From CAYYNP01 sp964472545 (lineage in GTDB: Bacteria > Planctomycetota > Planctomycetia > Pirellulales > Thermoguttaceae): a stretch of 23,661 nucleotides of DNA. Below the pieces are notes generated by a model that saw only the letters and a program-made list of their open reading frames with translations, was not told the DNA's origin and searched no databases. The DNA lies in contig CAYYNP010000150.1 of the NCBI GenBank assembly GCA_964472545.1, positions 1 to 23,661 of the forward strand, written 5' to 3'. Shown in pieces: positions 22,245 to 23,661 of the stretch (its first letter is position 1; each line of letters opens with the position of its first letter). Both the position numbers and the translations under genes were made by a program.

Positions 22245-23661
22245 CTACGGTCTCTTCGCAACGTCGAAGTACTTGCGGCAGTGCGCGACGACCTCGGGCC
22301 GCTCGTCGGCCAGATCGTGCTGCTCCGCAATGTCGTTTTCCAAGTCGTAGAGAGCGAACCGGTCTCGGCCCTTCGGATGCAGTTTCCACTTGCCGACGCG
22401 GACGGCCCAGATCCAGTAGAAGTACTCGTGCTTCTTCTGCTCGTCGGTTCGCCCCAGCAACTCCGGCAGATAGCTAATGCCGTCGACGTCGCCGGGCGGT
22501 TCGATTCCCGCCACCTCGCATGCGGTCGGCAGAAAGTCCCAGAACGCACTCGGGTGATCGCTGAGGCGGCCCGGCTCGATCTTGCCGGGCCACCGGGCAA
22601 TCATGGGCACGCGAATGCCGCCTTCTCGCATGCTGCGCTTGTGGCCGGAGAGCGGACCGGCGCTGCGGAAGAACTCCAGGCTTTGCCCGCCCTCCGGCGA
22701 CGGACCGTTGTCGCTGCTGAAGAGCACCAACGTCTTCTCGCTCAACTCGAGTTCGTCCAGCAGGTCTACGATCTGGCCGATGCTGCGGTCCATCCGCGAG
22801 ACCATGCCGGCGTACGCCGCGTTGGGATGGCTCTGCCCGCAATAACCCTCCGTGTATTGGCTGCCGTAGCCGCCACCGCCGTTGTTTCCCTTGTTCACCA
22901 GCTTGGGCGTCTCGGGCCAATTCAACGCCAGGTAGGGTTGCATCGAGTCCTCCGGCACGGTCAACTCCGCGTGAGGGATGCAGAAAGGCAGATAGAGAAA
23001 GAAGGGATCGTCTTTGTTCTGCTTGATCCAACCGATCGCTTCTTTGGTCAACTCGTCGTGGCTGTAGGTGCCCTTGCCCGGGATGTACTCGCCGTCGACC
23101 CGCAGATGGTGGTTCTTTGGATAGAGAACTTTCCGGTCGTTGCGCCAGAGAAACTCGGGATAGTAGAAGTGGGCGAAGCCCTGGTTGTCGAAGCCGAAGA
23201 AATGGTCGAAGCCTTTGTTGTTCGGGCTGCCCGGATGCCCCGGCCGGCCGACCAGCCCCCACTTGCCGATCATGCAGGTCTTGTATCCCGCCTGTTTCAA
23301 GAGCATGGCGACCGTAACGTCGCCCGCCTTCAGGGTTCCGCCGTTGCCCGTCACCGACGCGTGGCCCATGTGTTTTCCGGTCATCAGGGCGCAGCGCGAC
23401 GGTGAACAGACGGTAGACCCGGCGTAATGACCGGTAAACCGAATGCCGTCGCGTGCCAATTGGTCCAGCCGCGGGGTCTTGATCTTCTCCTGGCCGTAGC
23501 AGCCCAGATCTCCGTACCCCAGGTCGTCCGCGAGGATGAAGAGGATGTTGGGCCGCTGGCGAGCGTCTTCCGCCGCCGTGGCGTGGGTCCGAAGCGCGGC
23601 CCACGCGATGAGTGTAGACGCAAGACAGCAGAGCGTTCTCGCGGCAAGGGTCAGGTGGTGG
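22245..23661 (-). CDS. Type I (formylglycine) sulfatase, partial at the window edge
   Basis: A secreted arylsulfatase-like enzyme that removes sulfate esters; about 471 residues are visible and the start codon lies beyond the right edge. Reading the frame inward from the edge gives the end of a Sec signal (LCCLASTLIAWAALRTHATAAE), then RPNILFILADDLGYGDLG with the metal-binding Asp pair, then TVCSPSRCALMTGKH. In the last motif the Cys codon at 23406-23408 is the residue converted to formylglycine (C-x-P-S-R). Further support is YKTCMIGKWGL, FFLYLPFCIPH, LVLFSSDNGPS and GGIRVPMIARWPG. A TTG at 23457-23459 is not the start, because conserved sequence continues upstream of it. A formylglycine-generating enzyme must be encoded elsewhere. 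Polysaccharide sulfatases are highly expanded in planctomycetes, and the neighbouring glycosidase-like genes suggest a sulfated glycan as substrate. Confidence 0.93.
   Translation of the reverse strand, partial: HHLTLAARTLCCLASTLIAWAALRTHATAAEDARQRPNILFILADDLGYGDLGCYGQEKIKTPRLDQLARDGIRFTGHYAGSTVCSPSRCALMTGKHMGHASVTGNGGTLKAGDVTVAMLLKQAGYKTCMIGKWGLVGRPGHPGSPNNKGFDHFFGFDNQGFAHFYYPEFLWRNDRKVLYPKNHHLRVDGEYIPGKGTYSHDELTKEAIGWIKQNKDDPFFLYLPFCIPHAELTVPEDSMQPYLALNWPETPKLVNKGNNGGGGYGSQYTEGYCGQSHPNAAYAGMVSRMDRSIGQIVDLLDELELSEKTLVLFSSDNGPSPEGGQSLEFFRSAGPLSGHKRSMREGGIRVPMIARWPGKIEPGRLSDHPSAFWDFLPTACEVAGIEPPGDVDGISYLPELLGRTDEQKKHEYFYWIWAVRVGKWKLHPKGRDRFALYDLENDIAEQHDLADERPEVVAHCRKYFDVAKRP

Noticed and set aside
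23457..23459. TTG start for the sulfatase at 23459
   Set aside because: The same frame continues upstream with the conserved metal-binding ADDLGYGDLG segment and a signal peptide up to the window edge, so the gene is partial, not short.

Overview
The window is GC-rich, densely coding DNA that most resembles a planctomycete, probably Pirellulales-like. This is inferred from gene content: a type I sulfatase, a PQQ-type beta-propeller protein, exported Tat-dependent DegT and Gfo/Idh proteins, large secreted glycosidase-like proteins, and a hairpin repeat that I recall as common in planctomycete intergenic DNA. No rRNA, tRNA, CRISPR array or transposase was seen. Twelve confident protein genes are present, plus one doubtful small ORF. 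Ten of the twelve begin with a Sec or Tat signal, so most of the encoded proteins act outside the cytoplasm.

Layout. Positions 1-303 hold no credible gene. Positions 304-9532 carry six plus-strand genes: a SnoaL-like protein, two Tat-exported DegT aminotransferases, a Tat-exported Gfo/Idh oxidoreductase, an exported triple-RidA protein, and a 1013-residue PQQ-like propeller protein with a methyltransferase-like domain inside it. Gaps of 33-110 bp suggest one transcription unit for the first five genes; the sixth has its own good promoter candidate. It converges, with only 26 bp between, on a minus-strand clan GH-D-like glycosidase with a discoidin-like domain (9559-12051). A 438-bp divergent intergenic region (12052-12489) carries two different tandem arrays, both with a 13-bp period. 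It leads to a plus-strand phytanoyl-CoA-dioxygenase-like enzyme (12490-13485), which converges on a minus-strand secreted transglutaminase-like protein (13621-16152). A second divergent region (16153-16522) carries a 22-bp tandem repeat. It precedes three adjacent, related, secreted glycosidase-like propeller genes (16523-22069), the third with HEAT repeats added at its N-terminus. A 109-bp element with perfect 31-bp inverted arms (22114-22222) separates them from a minus-strand sulfatase that runs off the right edge.

How the genes may work together (inference). The sulfatase, the GH-D-like glycosidase and the three propeller proteins look like tools for taking apart a sulfated glycan outside the cytoplasm. 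The exported oxidoreductase, two aminotransferases and RidA-type protein form an unusual periplasmic set: they could oxidise a sugar to a keto-sugar, transaminate it, and clear reactive imines. The most interesting parts are this exported PLP/NAD/RidA set, the nested methyltransferase in the propeller protein, the paralogous trio with the HEAT fusion, and the short-period tandem repeats that mark both divergent promoter regions.
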